A DNA stretch of 14,409 nucleotides from JANDLT01 sp041743485 (GCA_041743485.1 JBGTMR010000376.1:1-14409); one strand, 5' to 3'; counted from the stretch's first letter, positions 6,268 through 13,400 are shown. Notes: generated from the sequence alone by a model not told the origin. A program made the numbers and translations.

Positions 6268-7700
6268 TACGAAAGCGGCTTGCGAAGGCGTGCGAGATTA
6301 TCAAGCACGGCGTTGAGTCCGGCTTGTTGTGTGACTTGAGAGAGCGTCGGATAGACATGCATCATGCTGCCTAAGTCCGAAACTGAAAGCCCCTGTTTCA
6401 TCGCCAAGACGATTTCATGTATCAACTCTCCGGCGGAAGCCCCGACGATATGCGCTCCGATGATTTCGCTTTTTCGTCCACGACAAATGATTTTCACAAA
6501 ACCTTGTGTCGCTTCTTCGGCGTGCGCGCGGTCGTTCTCGGTATATTCGGTGCGATAAACGCACATCGCCTCGCCGTACTTTTCGCGGGCTTCGGTTTCG
6601 GTCAAGCCGACGCGGGCGACTTCCGGGTCAATGAACGTCGTCCACGGGATGACGCGAAAATCCAGTTTTTGCATTAGAGGGAAAAACAGAAACGCATTGC
6701 GAACGACGACCGAAGCTTCGTAGGCGGCGGTGTGCGTGAATTGATAATGCCCTGTGATGTCGCCCGCCGCGAAGATATGTTTTTGCGCGGTGCGTAGGTA
6801 TTCGTCGGTGATGATTCGATGTTCATCGAACTTTACTCCCGCCGCTTCCAAGTTCAAGTTTTCGAGATTCGGGCGGCGTCCGGTGGCGACGAGAATTTCA
6901 TCGGCGACGATTTCGCGTGTCGTGTCCTGATGTTCGACGGAAAGAGATTTTCGTTCACCCGCGACGCGCACCCGCGTGACTTGCGAATTTAATTCAACCC
7001 TGATGTTCTCCGCGCGTATCGCTCGTTCGATAAAACGGGAAACTTCCTCGTCCTCTTTTTCAAGCAGACGCGAACCATGATGAATGATTGTGACCCGACT
7101 GCCTAAGCGCGCGAAAGCCTGTCCCATTTCAAGCCCGATTGCGCCGCCGCCGATAACGGCAAATGTGCCGGGAAGTTTTGTGACCTCGAAGATGTTTTCA
7201 TTCGTCAGAAACTTCGCCGCCGCCAAGCCTTCGATGTCCGGCACACGGGGGCGCGAACCCGTCGCAATGCAAAAGCGTTTCGCTTTGATGATTTGCGTCG
7301 TGTCGCCGTCTCGCGGAGTGACTTCGATTTCGTGCGGCGAGACGAAGCGCGGCGTGCCGAACAGAATTTCGACGCCCATTTTCTCGAAGCGTTCCGGTGC
7401 GTCGTGTTCTCCGACCTGTTCGATGACGCGCCGGACGCGGCGTGTGATGGAGGCAAAGTCATCATCTTTGAATTGTAATTTTGAAGCGGCGAAGCCGAGT
7501 GTTTCGGCGTGTCGCACATCGTTTGCGAAGCGTGCCGAACGAATCAAAGCTTTCGACGGCACGCAGCCCGTATAAAGACAATCGCCGCCGAGAGCCTTCT
7601 TTTCAATCAGCAAAACACGCGCGCCGAGATGCGCCGCGCCCGCCGCCGCGACGAGTCCCGCGCTGCCGCCGCCAATCACCACAAGGTCATACACTTTCAC
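6246..7700 (-). CDS. MerA/Lpd-like pyridine nucleotide-disulfide oxidoreductase (FAD)
   Basis: This is a flavoprotein disulfide reductase of about 484 residues. It has the FAD site V-I-G-G-G-S-A-G (8-15), redox-active disulfide G-G-D-C-L-Y-T-G-C-V-P-S-K (38-50; Cys41, Cys46), NAD(P) site V-I-G-G-G-A-I-G-L-E, second FAD motif F-A-A-G-D-I-T-G, and the C-terminal dimerisation domain. It is often annotated as mercuric reductase or dihydrolipoamide dehydrogenase, but neither fits fully. It lacks the N-terminal HMA domain and C-terminal Cys-Cys pair of MerA. The Lpd acid-base pair H-P-T-x-x-E reads Y-P-T-L-S-Q here, with Tyr for His and Gln for Glu. I take the GTG at 7700, just before the first beta strand. 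A TTG at 7727, overlapping the amidase stop as TTGA, is an alternative that would favour translational coupling. It is the last gene of a probable aroF-amidase-flavoprotein operon. Confidence 0.87.
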   Translation of the reverse strand: MKVYDLVVIGGGSAGLVAAAGAAHLGARVLLIEKKALGGDCLYTGCVPSKALIRSARFANDVRHAETLGFAASKLQFKDDDFASITRRVRRVIEQVGEHDAPERFEKMGVEILFGTPRFVSPHEIEVTPRDGDTTQIIKAKRFCIATGSRPRVPDIEGLAAAKFLTNENIFEVTKLPGTFAVIGGGAIGLEMGQAFARLGSRVTIIHHGSRLLEKEDEEVSRFIERAIRAENIRVELNSQVTRVRVAGERKSLSVEHQDTTREIVADEILVATGRRPNLENLNLEAAGVKFDEHRIITDEYLRTAQKHIFAAGDITGHYQFTHTAAYEASVVVRNAFLFFPLMQKLDFRVIPWTTFIDPEVARVGLTETEAREKYGEAMCVYRTEYTENDRAHAEEATQGFVKIICRGRKSEIIGAHIVGASAGELIHEIVLAMKQGLSVSDLGSMMHVYPTLSQVTQQAGLNAVLDNLARLRKPLSYYLKLWR

Positions 7701-7723
7701 AGCCGCGAGGTTTCCTTTTTTCC

Positions 7724-9352
7724 TCAAACTTTCGCATTCAAATCGGCTTGAGTTAAAAGACGCGGGGCGCGGCGATGTTTGGTCGCCTGTTCATACGAGT
7801 ATGCGAGTTTGATAAGCATTGGTTCGCTGTACGCGCGCCCGAAGAACGAGATGCCGATTGGCAAGCCGAACACGAACCCGGCGGGAACATTGATGTTCGG
7901 GTATCCGGCGACGGCGGCGGGAGTCGAACTGCCGCCGGAAAAATGGTCGCCGTTTACTAAATCCGTTGTCCACGCGGGGCTTCCCGTCGGGGCGACAATC
8001 GCGTCGAGTTTGTGTTTCGTCATCGTCGCGTCAATGCCGAGCGTGCGCGAGAGACGAAGATTTTTGGCGAGGGCGAGTTTGTATTCACGACTGTTCAAAT
8101 CGCCTTTCGCCTGAGCGCGCAAGAAAAGTTCCTGCCCGAAGTAGGGCATCTCACGCGCCTTTTCGCGTTCATTAAATTCGATGATGTCTTTGAGGGTTTT
8201 CATCGGCGCATTTGCACCGAGCGTGGAGAGATACTTGTTAAGACCGTCTTTGAATTCGTACAACAAAACTTCCAGTTCCGAATCGCCTAACTTGCTCGCC
8301 GTTTCAATCGCCACCGGGTCAATGATGATTGCCCCCGCGCCCTTCATCGCACTAACCGAGTCTTCCATCAATTTATCAACATCGGGATTGAAGCCGAATG
8401 CTTTACGCAAGACGCCGACGCGCGCACCGCGCAAACCTTGCGCGTCGAGGAAGCGTGTGTAATCCGTGTGCGACTTGCCGCGACTGTTGCGCGTCACTGC
8501 GTCGCGCGAATCAACGCCCGTCATCGCGCCGAGCATAATCGCGGCATCGGTGACGGTGCGCGTCATCGCTCCGGCGGTGTCTTGAGAATGTGAAATCGGG
8601 ATGATGCCGGAACGACTGACCAAGCCGACGGTCGGTTTGATACCGACGATGCCGTTTGCCGACGACGGACAGACAATCGAGCCGTCGGTTTCCGTACCGA
8701 CCGCGAGGGCGCAAAGATTAGCCGCCACGCTCACACCCGAACCGGAACTCGAACCGCACGGATTGCGGTCAAGCGCATAAGGATTATGCGTCTGTCCGCC
8801 GCGCCCGCTCCACCCGCTCGATGAGCGCGTCGAACGAAAATTAGCCCACTCGCTCAAATTGGTTTTGCCGATGATGACGCACCCCGCCGCTCGCAAGCGT
8901 TCGACGATAAACGCATCGCGCAACGGGATAGAACCTTCGAGGGCAAGCGAACCGGCGGTCGTCGTCATTTTGTCGTGCGTGTCTATGTTGTCTTTGAGCA
9001 GAACGGGGATGCCGTGAAGCTTGCCGCGCACGCGCCCCGCACGTCGTTCGCGGTCGAGTGTGTCGGCGATGTCGAGGGCGTCGGGGTTGAGTTCGATAAC
9101 CGAATTGAGTCCAGCCGCGCCTTTATCAACGGCTTCGATGCGGGCGAGATATTGTTCAACGATGCGGCGCGCGGTGTATTTGCCGTTAGCCATACCGCTT
9201 TGCAAATCCGCGACGGTCGCTTCTTCTAATTCAAATTTTGCAGACATAGAAGATGATTGGGAAAAATTAAAAGGTTGACGGGCGTGAGCGCGTGAAGCGG
9301 TGAGCATCGCGCCCGCCATGACGCCTGTGTGCAAAAAGCGGCGACGGTTCAT
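7724..9352 (-). CDS. amidase-signature family amidase with probable Tat signal
   Basis: This 542-residue enzyme of the amidase signature family hydrolyses a C-N amide bond by the Ser-cisSer-Lys triad. Candidates are Lys120 (in L-L-K-D-N-I), Ser202 (in G-S-S-S-G-S-G) and nucleophile Ser225 (in T-D-G-S-I-V). The usual Arg after G-S-I is Val here, as in many GatA-like stand-alone amidases. The N-terminus M-N-R-R-R-F-L followed by a hydrophobic stretch to A-H-A (about 22-24) looks like a twin-arginine signal. This implies export as a folded enzyme, and it argues against GatA of the tRNA amidotransferase, as does the absence of gatB/gatC nearby. The start is the ATG at 9352; a GGAGAA stretch lies a little far upstream. 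It follows the DAHP synthase gene by 60 nt and ends 4 nt inside the TTG alternative start of the flavoprotein. The natural substrate is unknown. Confidence 0.9.
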   Translation of the reverse strand: MNRRRFLHTGVMAGAMLTASRAHARQPFNFSQSSSMSAKFELEEATVADLQSGMANGKYTARRIVEQYLARIEAVDKGAAGLNSVIELNPDALDIADTLDRERRAGRVRGKLHGIPVLLKDNIDTHDKMTTTAGSLALEGSIPLRDAFIVERLRAAGCVIIGKTNLSEWANFRSTRSSSGWSGRGGQTHNPYALDRNPCGSSSGSGVSVAANLCALAVGTETDGSIVCPSSANGIVGIKPTVGLVSRSGIIPISHSQDTAGAMTRTVTDAAIMLGAMTGVDSRDAVTRNSRGKSHTDYTRFLDAQGLRGARVGVLRKAFGFNPDVDKLMEDSVSAMKGAGAIIIDPVAIETASKLGDSELEVLLYEFKDGLNKYLSTLGANAPMKTLKDIIEFNEREKAREMPYFGQELFLRAQAKGDLNSREYKLALAKNLRLSRTLGIDATMTKHKLDAIVAPTGSPAWTTDLVNGDHFSGGSSTPAAVAGYPNINVPAGFVFGLPIGISFFGRAYSEPMLIKLAYSYEQATKHRRAPRLLTQADLNAKV

Positions 9353-9412
9353 CGTGGGTTAGGTTCTCCATTTAAGCGGAAATAGAAACGCGAAGTAATG
9401 TCATGCGCCGAC

Positions 9413-10444
9413 TTATGCCACAGCGACGGGCATCAACGCCTCGTGAATCGCGCGCACTTCGGTTATCGCGCGTTCATAATCGGGGACGGTCAAAGCTTGC
9501 GAACCGTCGGAAAGGGCGTGGTCGGGATGGTCATGGACTTCAATCATCAGTCCGTCCGCGCCGACCGCGACGCCCGCGCGGGCGAGTGCCGCGACCATGT
9601 AGCTTTTCCCCGTGCCGTGCGACGGGTCAACGATAATCGGCAAGTGCGAAATACGACGCAAAGCGGGAACGACCGCGAGGTCGAGCGTGTTGCGCGTGTG
9701 CTGCGTGAAGGTGCGTATGCCGCGTTCGCACAACGCGAGATTTTGATTACCTTCGGCGAGAATGTATTCGGCGGCTGAGAGAAGTTCATCGAAGGTCGCC
9801 GCCATGCCTCGCTTCAACAACACGGGCAGATGAGAACGTCCGACGCGCCGAAGCAAAGGAAAGTTTTGCATGTTGCGCGCCCCGATTTGAATCATGTCGC
9901 CGTACTGTTCGACCAAATCAACTTGGGCTTCATTCATCGCTTCGGTCACGATTTTCAAGTCGAATGCTTCGCGCACTTCCGCGAGAATACGCAAACCCTC
10001 TTCGCCCATACCTTGAAACGCATATGGGGAAGTGCGCGGTTTGTACGCTCCGGCGCGAAAGAAACGCGCACCGCTTTTCTTGACGACGGCGGCGATGGCG
10101 AAGGCTTGCGCGTGAGATTCGACGGCACAGGGTCCGGCGATGATGGCGAGTTCGTCGCCGCCGATGGTCGGGGCATTCGCTTCCGTGCCGACGCGGACGA
10201 CGGTCTTTTCGGGATGAAAATCAAGCGTCGTCAACTTATAAGGTTTGGTGACGCGAATCGTATCGGCGACGCCGGAAAGATACATAAAGCGCGACGAATC
10301 TATTGACGTTTGATTGCCGGTGATGCCGATGGCGGTACGGTTGGGACTGGCGACCGCGTGCGCGGTGTAACCCATTTCTTCGATAACGTGAACGACTCCC
10401 GCGACATCCGCTTCGCTCGCGTCGTGCTTCATGACAATCAACAT
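9413..10444 (-). CDS. aroF: 3-deoxy-7-phosphoheptulonate (DAHP) synthase, class I-beta with N-terminal regulatory domain
   Basis: This enzyme condenses phosphoenolpyruvate and erythrose 4-phosphate, the first step of the shikimate pathway to aromatic amino acids. The 343-residue protein has an N-terminal ferredoxin-like domain (about 1-68, opening M-L-I-V-M-K), which in Thermotoga-type enzymes mediates feedback inhibition. The catalytic barrel carries A-G-P-C-A-V-E-S, R-A-G-A-Y-K-P-R-T-S, K-I-V-T-E-A-M, I-G-A-R-N-M-Q-N and V-D-P-S-H-G-T-G, which cover the metal and phosphate ligands. The ATG at 10444 has a strong GAGGAG ribosome site 10 nt upstream. It is the first gene of a probable operon with the amidase and flavoprotein; neither has an obvious shikimate role. 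The symbol follows the common label for this class (also aroA-gamma or aroG in some annotations). Confidence 0.95.
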   Translation of the reverse strand: MLIVMKHDASEADVAGVVHVIEEMGYTAHAVASPNRTAIGITGNQTSIDSSRFMYLSGVADTIRVTKPYKLTTLDFHPEKTVVRVGTEANAPTIGGDELAIIAGPCAVESHAQAFAIAAVVKKSGARFFRAGAYKPRTSPYAFQGMGEEGLRILAEVREAFDLKIVTEAMNEAQVDLVEQYGDMIQIGARNMQNFPLLRRVGRSHLPVLLKRGMAATFDELLSAAEYILAEGNQNLALCERGIRTFTQHTRNTLDLAVVPALRRISHLPIIVDPSHGTGKSYMVAALARAGVAVGADGLMIEVHDHPDHALSDGSQALTVPDYERAITEVRAIHEALMPVAVA

Positions 10445-10454
10445 AACAATTCAA

Positions 10455-10460
10455 CTCCTC
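10455..10460 (-). promoter_or_regulatory. strong Shine-Dalgarno of the DAHP synthase gene
   Basis: GAGGAG on the minus strand, 10 nt before the ATG at 10444. It is the clearest ribosome binding site in the window and fixes the start. Confidence 0.75.
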
Positions 10461-10517
10461 AAAATATAACCACGAAAACCATTCTTCATGAGTCATGAAG
10501 CCGGGTTGCTTTTCATT

Positions 10518-10708
10518 GTCCCGTCAGGGACTTCATGATAGTAGCCCAGCGATTCATCGCTGGGAATCAATCGCAACATAGTCCCAAGTCCCGTAGGGAC
10601 GGCTGAAAGAATGCGACTTCAGCCGTCCCTATGGGACTGAAATCGTTGTTCGTTTGCGTGTCCCCAGCGATGAATCGCTGGGCTATTTTCAATCGTCCCT
10701 GACGGGAC
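10518..10708. repeat. mirror-symmetric REP/BIME-like intergenic element 1
   Basis: This composite inverted repeat sits between argS and the DAHP synthase gene. From the left: small hairpin GTCCC-GTCA-GGGAC (10518-10531); GTAG (10541-10544) at the foot of hairpin CCCAGCGATTCATCGCTGGG (10545-10564); small hairpin GTCCC-GTA-GGGAC (10588-10600), whose arm extends through GGCTGAA. The same modules then return inverted: TTCAGCCGTCCC...GGGACT (10618-10638), the CCCA...TGGG hairpin (10663-10682) with ATAG as its minus-strand foot, and GTCCC-TGAC-GGGAC (10695-10708). Outer arms match 14/14, the middle arms 23/23, and the inner arms 20/21 with the one mismatch a G.U pair. No protein frame is credible here. 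A GTAG foot on a palindrome is the hallmark of REP elements processed by RAYT transposases, and an inverted pair is a BIME. It could also attenuate argS transcripts, though there is no T-tract. Confidence 0.88.
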
Positions 10709-10740
10709 GGAAAAGTGTTTCGACTTCGGATAACCCCTTA

Positions 10741-12801
10741 TTACATTCGTGTCGGAACATCTATGCCGAGCGTCGCAAGGGCGCGTGTGAGTTGGGCGCG
10801 TGTGTATGCGGCGACGGTGATTAACAATGTGCGGCGGGCTTCGTCCGATTCCTCAAGCACGCGGTTCTGCTTGTTGTCGTAAAACGCATTGAAGCCTTGC
10901 GCCAACTCGAAAGCGTACTTGGCGAGATGCGTCGGTTCGTGTGTGCGAACACAAATCTCAATGACTTCATCAAGTCGCGCCGCGAGTGACCACAAAGTCC
11001 AAAGGTCTGTGCCGTTTTCATTATTGATGTGCGCCGCGAACTTTTCTTTAAGCGCGTCATCATCGTTTGCTTGTATTAGCAAAGTTCGCGCGTGATGGAT
11101 GGCGTCGGCGTCAAGTTTGCGAAACAGGGAATTGGCGCGTATCGCGGCATACTGACAATAAGGTCCCGTCTCACCTTTTAGTGAAAGTGCTTCGGTGAAG
11201 TCGAACGCGATAACCGAGTTGCGCGTCCACTTGAGCAGGAAATAACGAAGCGCGCCGATGGCGACTTTGTGCGCGGTTGTGCGTCGTTCATCCTCCGGTG
11301 TTTCGGGATTGCGGGCGGATGTTTCGCTGTAAGTTTTGGCTTCGAGGCGGTCAATCAAATCATCGGCTTTGACGCCCAAGCCTTTGCGCCCGCTCATCTC
11401 GATATAGGGGCGCGCTTTGTCTGTGTCGCTCAACGTCAAGCCGAGTTCTTCGCACGCGGCAGGCGAGAGCGCGACCATTTCATAAGAGAGATGGATGCTC
11501 GCCGCCTGACCGATTTCCGGCGCGACCGCCGCGACGCCGCGCTTGACGACATCTTGCGTATAAGATTGGCGCGAATCAATCACGTTATAAATCACTTCGC
11601 CGTTGCCGAAGCGCGGGGCATCGTTCGTCGTCGGTTCGCTTGTCGTCATCCATACTTGATGAGCGTCGTTTTCTTGCAAAGAGAAGAACGGACGATAGTA
11701 AAAATCCTTATCGAGTCTGCCGAGTTTCCATAATTGATACGCGATGTCTTTGCCCGCGTAAGTCACCGTGCCGTTTGAACGAACGATGATTTTATCGGCT
11801 TCGTGTTCGTCGGTCGAAGCGTGGGCTTCGAGCGGCATGACCCAACATCCGGCGTGGCGACCTTCCGTTTCAAGTCGCACCGCCCCGCTTGCCTTCAATC
11901 TTTCAAACGCGCTGTCCCAAAATTTCAAATGCAGAATTTCCGATTCACGCGGCAACACATCGTACTTAATGCCAAGCCGCGCCATTGTCTTTAGGTGCTG
12001 TTCGACGATGCGCGTTGCGACGTAATCCGCGAGGTTCGCAGTCGGATTGTCGCCCGCTTCGATGTCATGTAAAGCCCGTGCGCGAAGGGCGAGACGCTCC
12101 GCGATTTCCGCGCCGTCGCTTGTTCCGCCGCGATAGTACAAGCCGACGCGGGCGTACAAATCCCAGCAGTAATAATCAAAAGGCGTGTCGGGTGGCAAAG
12201 TCGCATCCACACGTTTCACATCGTCGAGCGTCATGTTTTCGACGTGCATAAACCCGACGACGACATCGGCAACCTGCACGCCCGTGTTGTCAATGTAGTT
12301 TTGAACTTCGACGGTTTCACCCGCCGCGCGAAGCAAGCGCACGAACGTATCACCGAGTACGGCGTTGCGAAGATGCCCTATGTGCGCGGCTTTGTTCGGG
12401 TTGATGTTGGTGTGTTCGATAATGCTTTTCTTCGATGAATGGTGCGCGGCGTGAGTTTGTGAATCGTTCGCGCTCTCATCAATCGCGGCTTCGATAAGCA
12501 ACGTCGCGCGGTCATAAAAGACGTTGATGTAACCCGCTCCGGCGACTTCGGCGCGGGCGACGTAAGGCATCAGTCGTAAATCTTCCGCGAGTTCATCGGC
12601 AATCGCACGCGGGTTCTTCTTTTCACCTGTCGCTTGCTTGATGCGGCGCGCAAGGTCGAACGCGACGGGGAAAGCGAGGTCACCGAGTGCGGTGCGCGGC
12701 GGCGTTTCAGACGGCACGGAATCGAGCGTGACGCCGAATTTCGCTTGTGCGGTTTGGGCGACACGTTCACGCAAAGACGTTTGCAATTTAATCAACTTCA
12801 A
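10741..12801 (-). CDS. argS: arginyl-tRNA synthetase
   Basis: This class I synthetase charges tRNA-Arg with arginine. The 686-residue protein has the N-terminal Add-1 domain (about 1-110), the H-I-G-H motif (140-143, in N-P-N-K-A-A-H-I-G-H), M-S-G-R-K-G (469-474) as the KMSK counterpart with Glu in place of the first Lys, and the DALR anticodon-binding domain with Y-C-Q-Y-A-A-I-R from about 548. It is longer than the common 550-590 residues. Part of the extra length is a segment of about 24 residues directly before M-S-G-R-K-G (about 445-468), plus a longer nucleotide-binding-fold insertion. The TTG at 12801 is the best start: the product begins M-K-L-I-K-L-Q at the usual position, and AAAGAG lies about 9 nt upstream. 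A TATACT -10-like box is at 12878-12883 (minus), without a clear -35. It is flanked on both sides by REP-like elements. Confidence 0.95.
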   Translation of the reverse strand: MKLIKLQTSLRERVAQTAQAKFGVTLDSVPSETPPRTALGDLAFPVAFDLARRIKQATGEKKNPRAIADELAEDLRLMPYVARAEVAGAGYINVFYDRATLLIEAAIDESANDSQTHAAHHSSKKSIIEHTNINPNKAAHIGHLRNAVLGDTFVRLLRAAGETVEVQNYIDNTGVQVADVVVGFMHVENMTLDDVKRVDATLPPDTPFDYYCWDLYARVGLYYRGGTSDGAEIAERLALRARALHDIEAGDNPTANLADYVATRIVEQHLKTMARLGIKYDVLPRESEILHLKFWDSAFERLKASGAVRLETEGRHAGCWVMPLEAHASTDEHEADKIIVRSNGTVTYAGKDIAYQLWKLGRLDKDFYYRPFFSLQENDAHQVWMTTSEPTTNDAPRFGNGEVIYNVIDSRQSYTQDVVKRGVAAVAPEIGQAASIHLSYEMVALSPAACEELGLTLSDTDKARPYIEMSGRKGLGVKADDLIDRLEAKTYSETSARNPETPEDERRTTAHKVAIGALRYFLLKWTRNSVIAFDFTEALSLKGETGPYCQYAAIRANSLFRKLDADAIHHARTLLIQANDDDALKEKFAAHINNENGTDLWTLWSLAARLDEVIEICVRTHEPTHLAKYAFELAQGFNAFYDNKQNRVLEESDEARRTLLITVAAYTRAQLTRALATLGIDVPTRM

Positions 12802-13050
12802 AGCTGATAACTCTTTCTGTCTAACGAGTCTTGTGGTTAAGACACGGATGTATATTTCGATTTGATTTGAACGCGGGAGTATAACTTAGTCGTCCGGCGG
12901 AAGGCTAAACCGCCTGCGAAGGTTTCTTGACACTTCCGCCCGTCGCTCTGTTACCATTCGCGGCTTCACACAAATCACTTGGACACGGTAAGCCAACGGG
13001 TCATCAGACGTTGATCCGCCACGATAAATCGTCAGCTTATCAACTTACTT
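12802..13050. other. intergenic region: argS upstream region and a possible rightward promoter/leader
   Basis: There is no credible protein gene here. Near argS, a TATACT -10-like box (minus, 12878-12883) lies 75 nt before the start. A hairpin GGCGG-9nt-CCGCC (12896-12914) follows. On the plus strand, TTGACA (12927-12932) stands 19 nt before TACCAT (12952-12957), a plausible but loosely spaced sigma-70-type promoter pointing at larC. Downstream are small pairings such as TTGG...CCAA (12979-12996) and ACGAT-AA-ATCGT (13021-13032). I could not match these to a known riboswitch or RNA family. Confidence 0.4.
12927..12957 (+). promoter_or_regulatory. candidate sigma-70-type promoter pointing towards larC
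   Basis: A perfect TTGACA box (12927-12932) is followed after 19 nt by TACCAT (12952-12957). The -35 is exact, but the spacing is long and the -10 is only four of six to consensus. If used, it would give larC a leader of about 440 nt containing the whole of intergenic element 2, or it could express a separate small RNA. Confidence 0.35.
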
Positions 13051-13382
13051 ATGCGAATCGAGAGCAAGGACTAAGGTTGCCATGTTCCTTAGCTACGGAG
13101 TAGCGGCAAGAGGGTAACCCACAGTGAAGCGAAGCGTAACTGTGGGTTTAAGCGATACCAAGATTTCCAGCTGCGGTAGCAGCGTAAGATAGCCGGATGA
13201 GGACATCATCAGATAATGATTTCTAAGAGCAATCGCTTTGCGCCTGATTTCTGCCGCTACTGCCGTAGCTTGGCGTCTCTATCTACATGCTTCCCACAGT
13301 TACGCTTCGCTTCACTGTGGGCTACCGTCTTATCGCTGCTGCCGCAGCTAAAGACAGGGCATACTTAATCCTTGATTCGCAT
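13051..13382. repeat. mirror-symmetric REP/BIME-like intergenic element 2
   Basis: This long imperfect inverted repeat lies between argS and larC. The outer arms are ATGCGAATC (13051-13059) and GATTCGCAT (13374-13382), next to AAGGACTAAG and CTTAATCCTT. Inside, the left half is: hairpin GCTAC-GGA-GTAGC (13092-13104); GTAA foot (13114-13117) and hairpin CCCACAGT...ACTGTGGG (13118-13146); hairpin GCTGC-GGTA-GCAGC (13170-13183). The right half mirrors it: GCTAC-TGCC-GTAGC (13256-13269), CCCACAGT...ACTGTGGG (13293-13321) with a minus-strand GTAG foot (13322-13325), and GCTGC-TGCC-GCAGC (13335-13348). The two large hairpins are identical over 29 nt when one is reverse-complemented. The centre (13184-13255) has only a weak ATCAT...ATGAT pairing. 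The small hairpins swap A-T for G-C while keeping their pairing. It has no transposase and no reading frame of note, so a non-autonomous element is the best guess. Confidence 0.88.
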
Positions 13383-13400
13383 TACTTTTCAACCTATAAA
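13372..13400 (+). promoter_or_regulatory. candidate larC promoter overlapping the arm of element 2
   Basis: TTGATT (13372-13377) and TATAAA (13395-13400) are separated by 17 nt, a good sigma-70 arrangement. The -35 lies in the right terminal arm of the inverted repeat. Transcription would begin at about 13407, practically at the larC ATG, giving a leaderless message. The same TATAAA abuts a Shine-Dalgarno-like AAAGGG, so one of the two readings is probably coincidental. Confidence 0.35.

Noticed and set aside
7724..9352. GatA subunit of Glu/Asp-tRNA amidotransferase
   Set aside because: The N-terminal twin-arginine signal, the G-S-I-V in place of G-S-I-R, and the lack of gatB/gatC neighbours favour a stand-alone exported amidase.
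9830..10306. Plus-strand open frame of 158 codons inside the DAHP synthase gene
   Set aside because: Antisense to highly conserved catalytic motifs; the product is rich in Arg and Phe with no family resemblance.
10518..10708. Element 1 as a simple intrinsic terminator of argS
   Set aside because: It has strong stems but no run of T residues after any of them in the argS direction, and its six-module symmetry goes far beyond a terminator.
12960..13050. A tRNA or known riboswitch in the gap before larC
   Set aside because: I could not find an acceptor stem, T-loop GGTTCRA motif or any riboswitch core I recognise; only short scattered pairings are present.
13051..13382. Element 2 as a CRISPR array or an insertion sequence
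   Set aside because: The repeats are inverted and hairpin-forming rather than direct with unique spacers, and there is no transposase frame or obvious target-site duplication.
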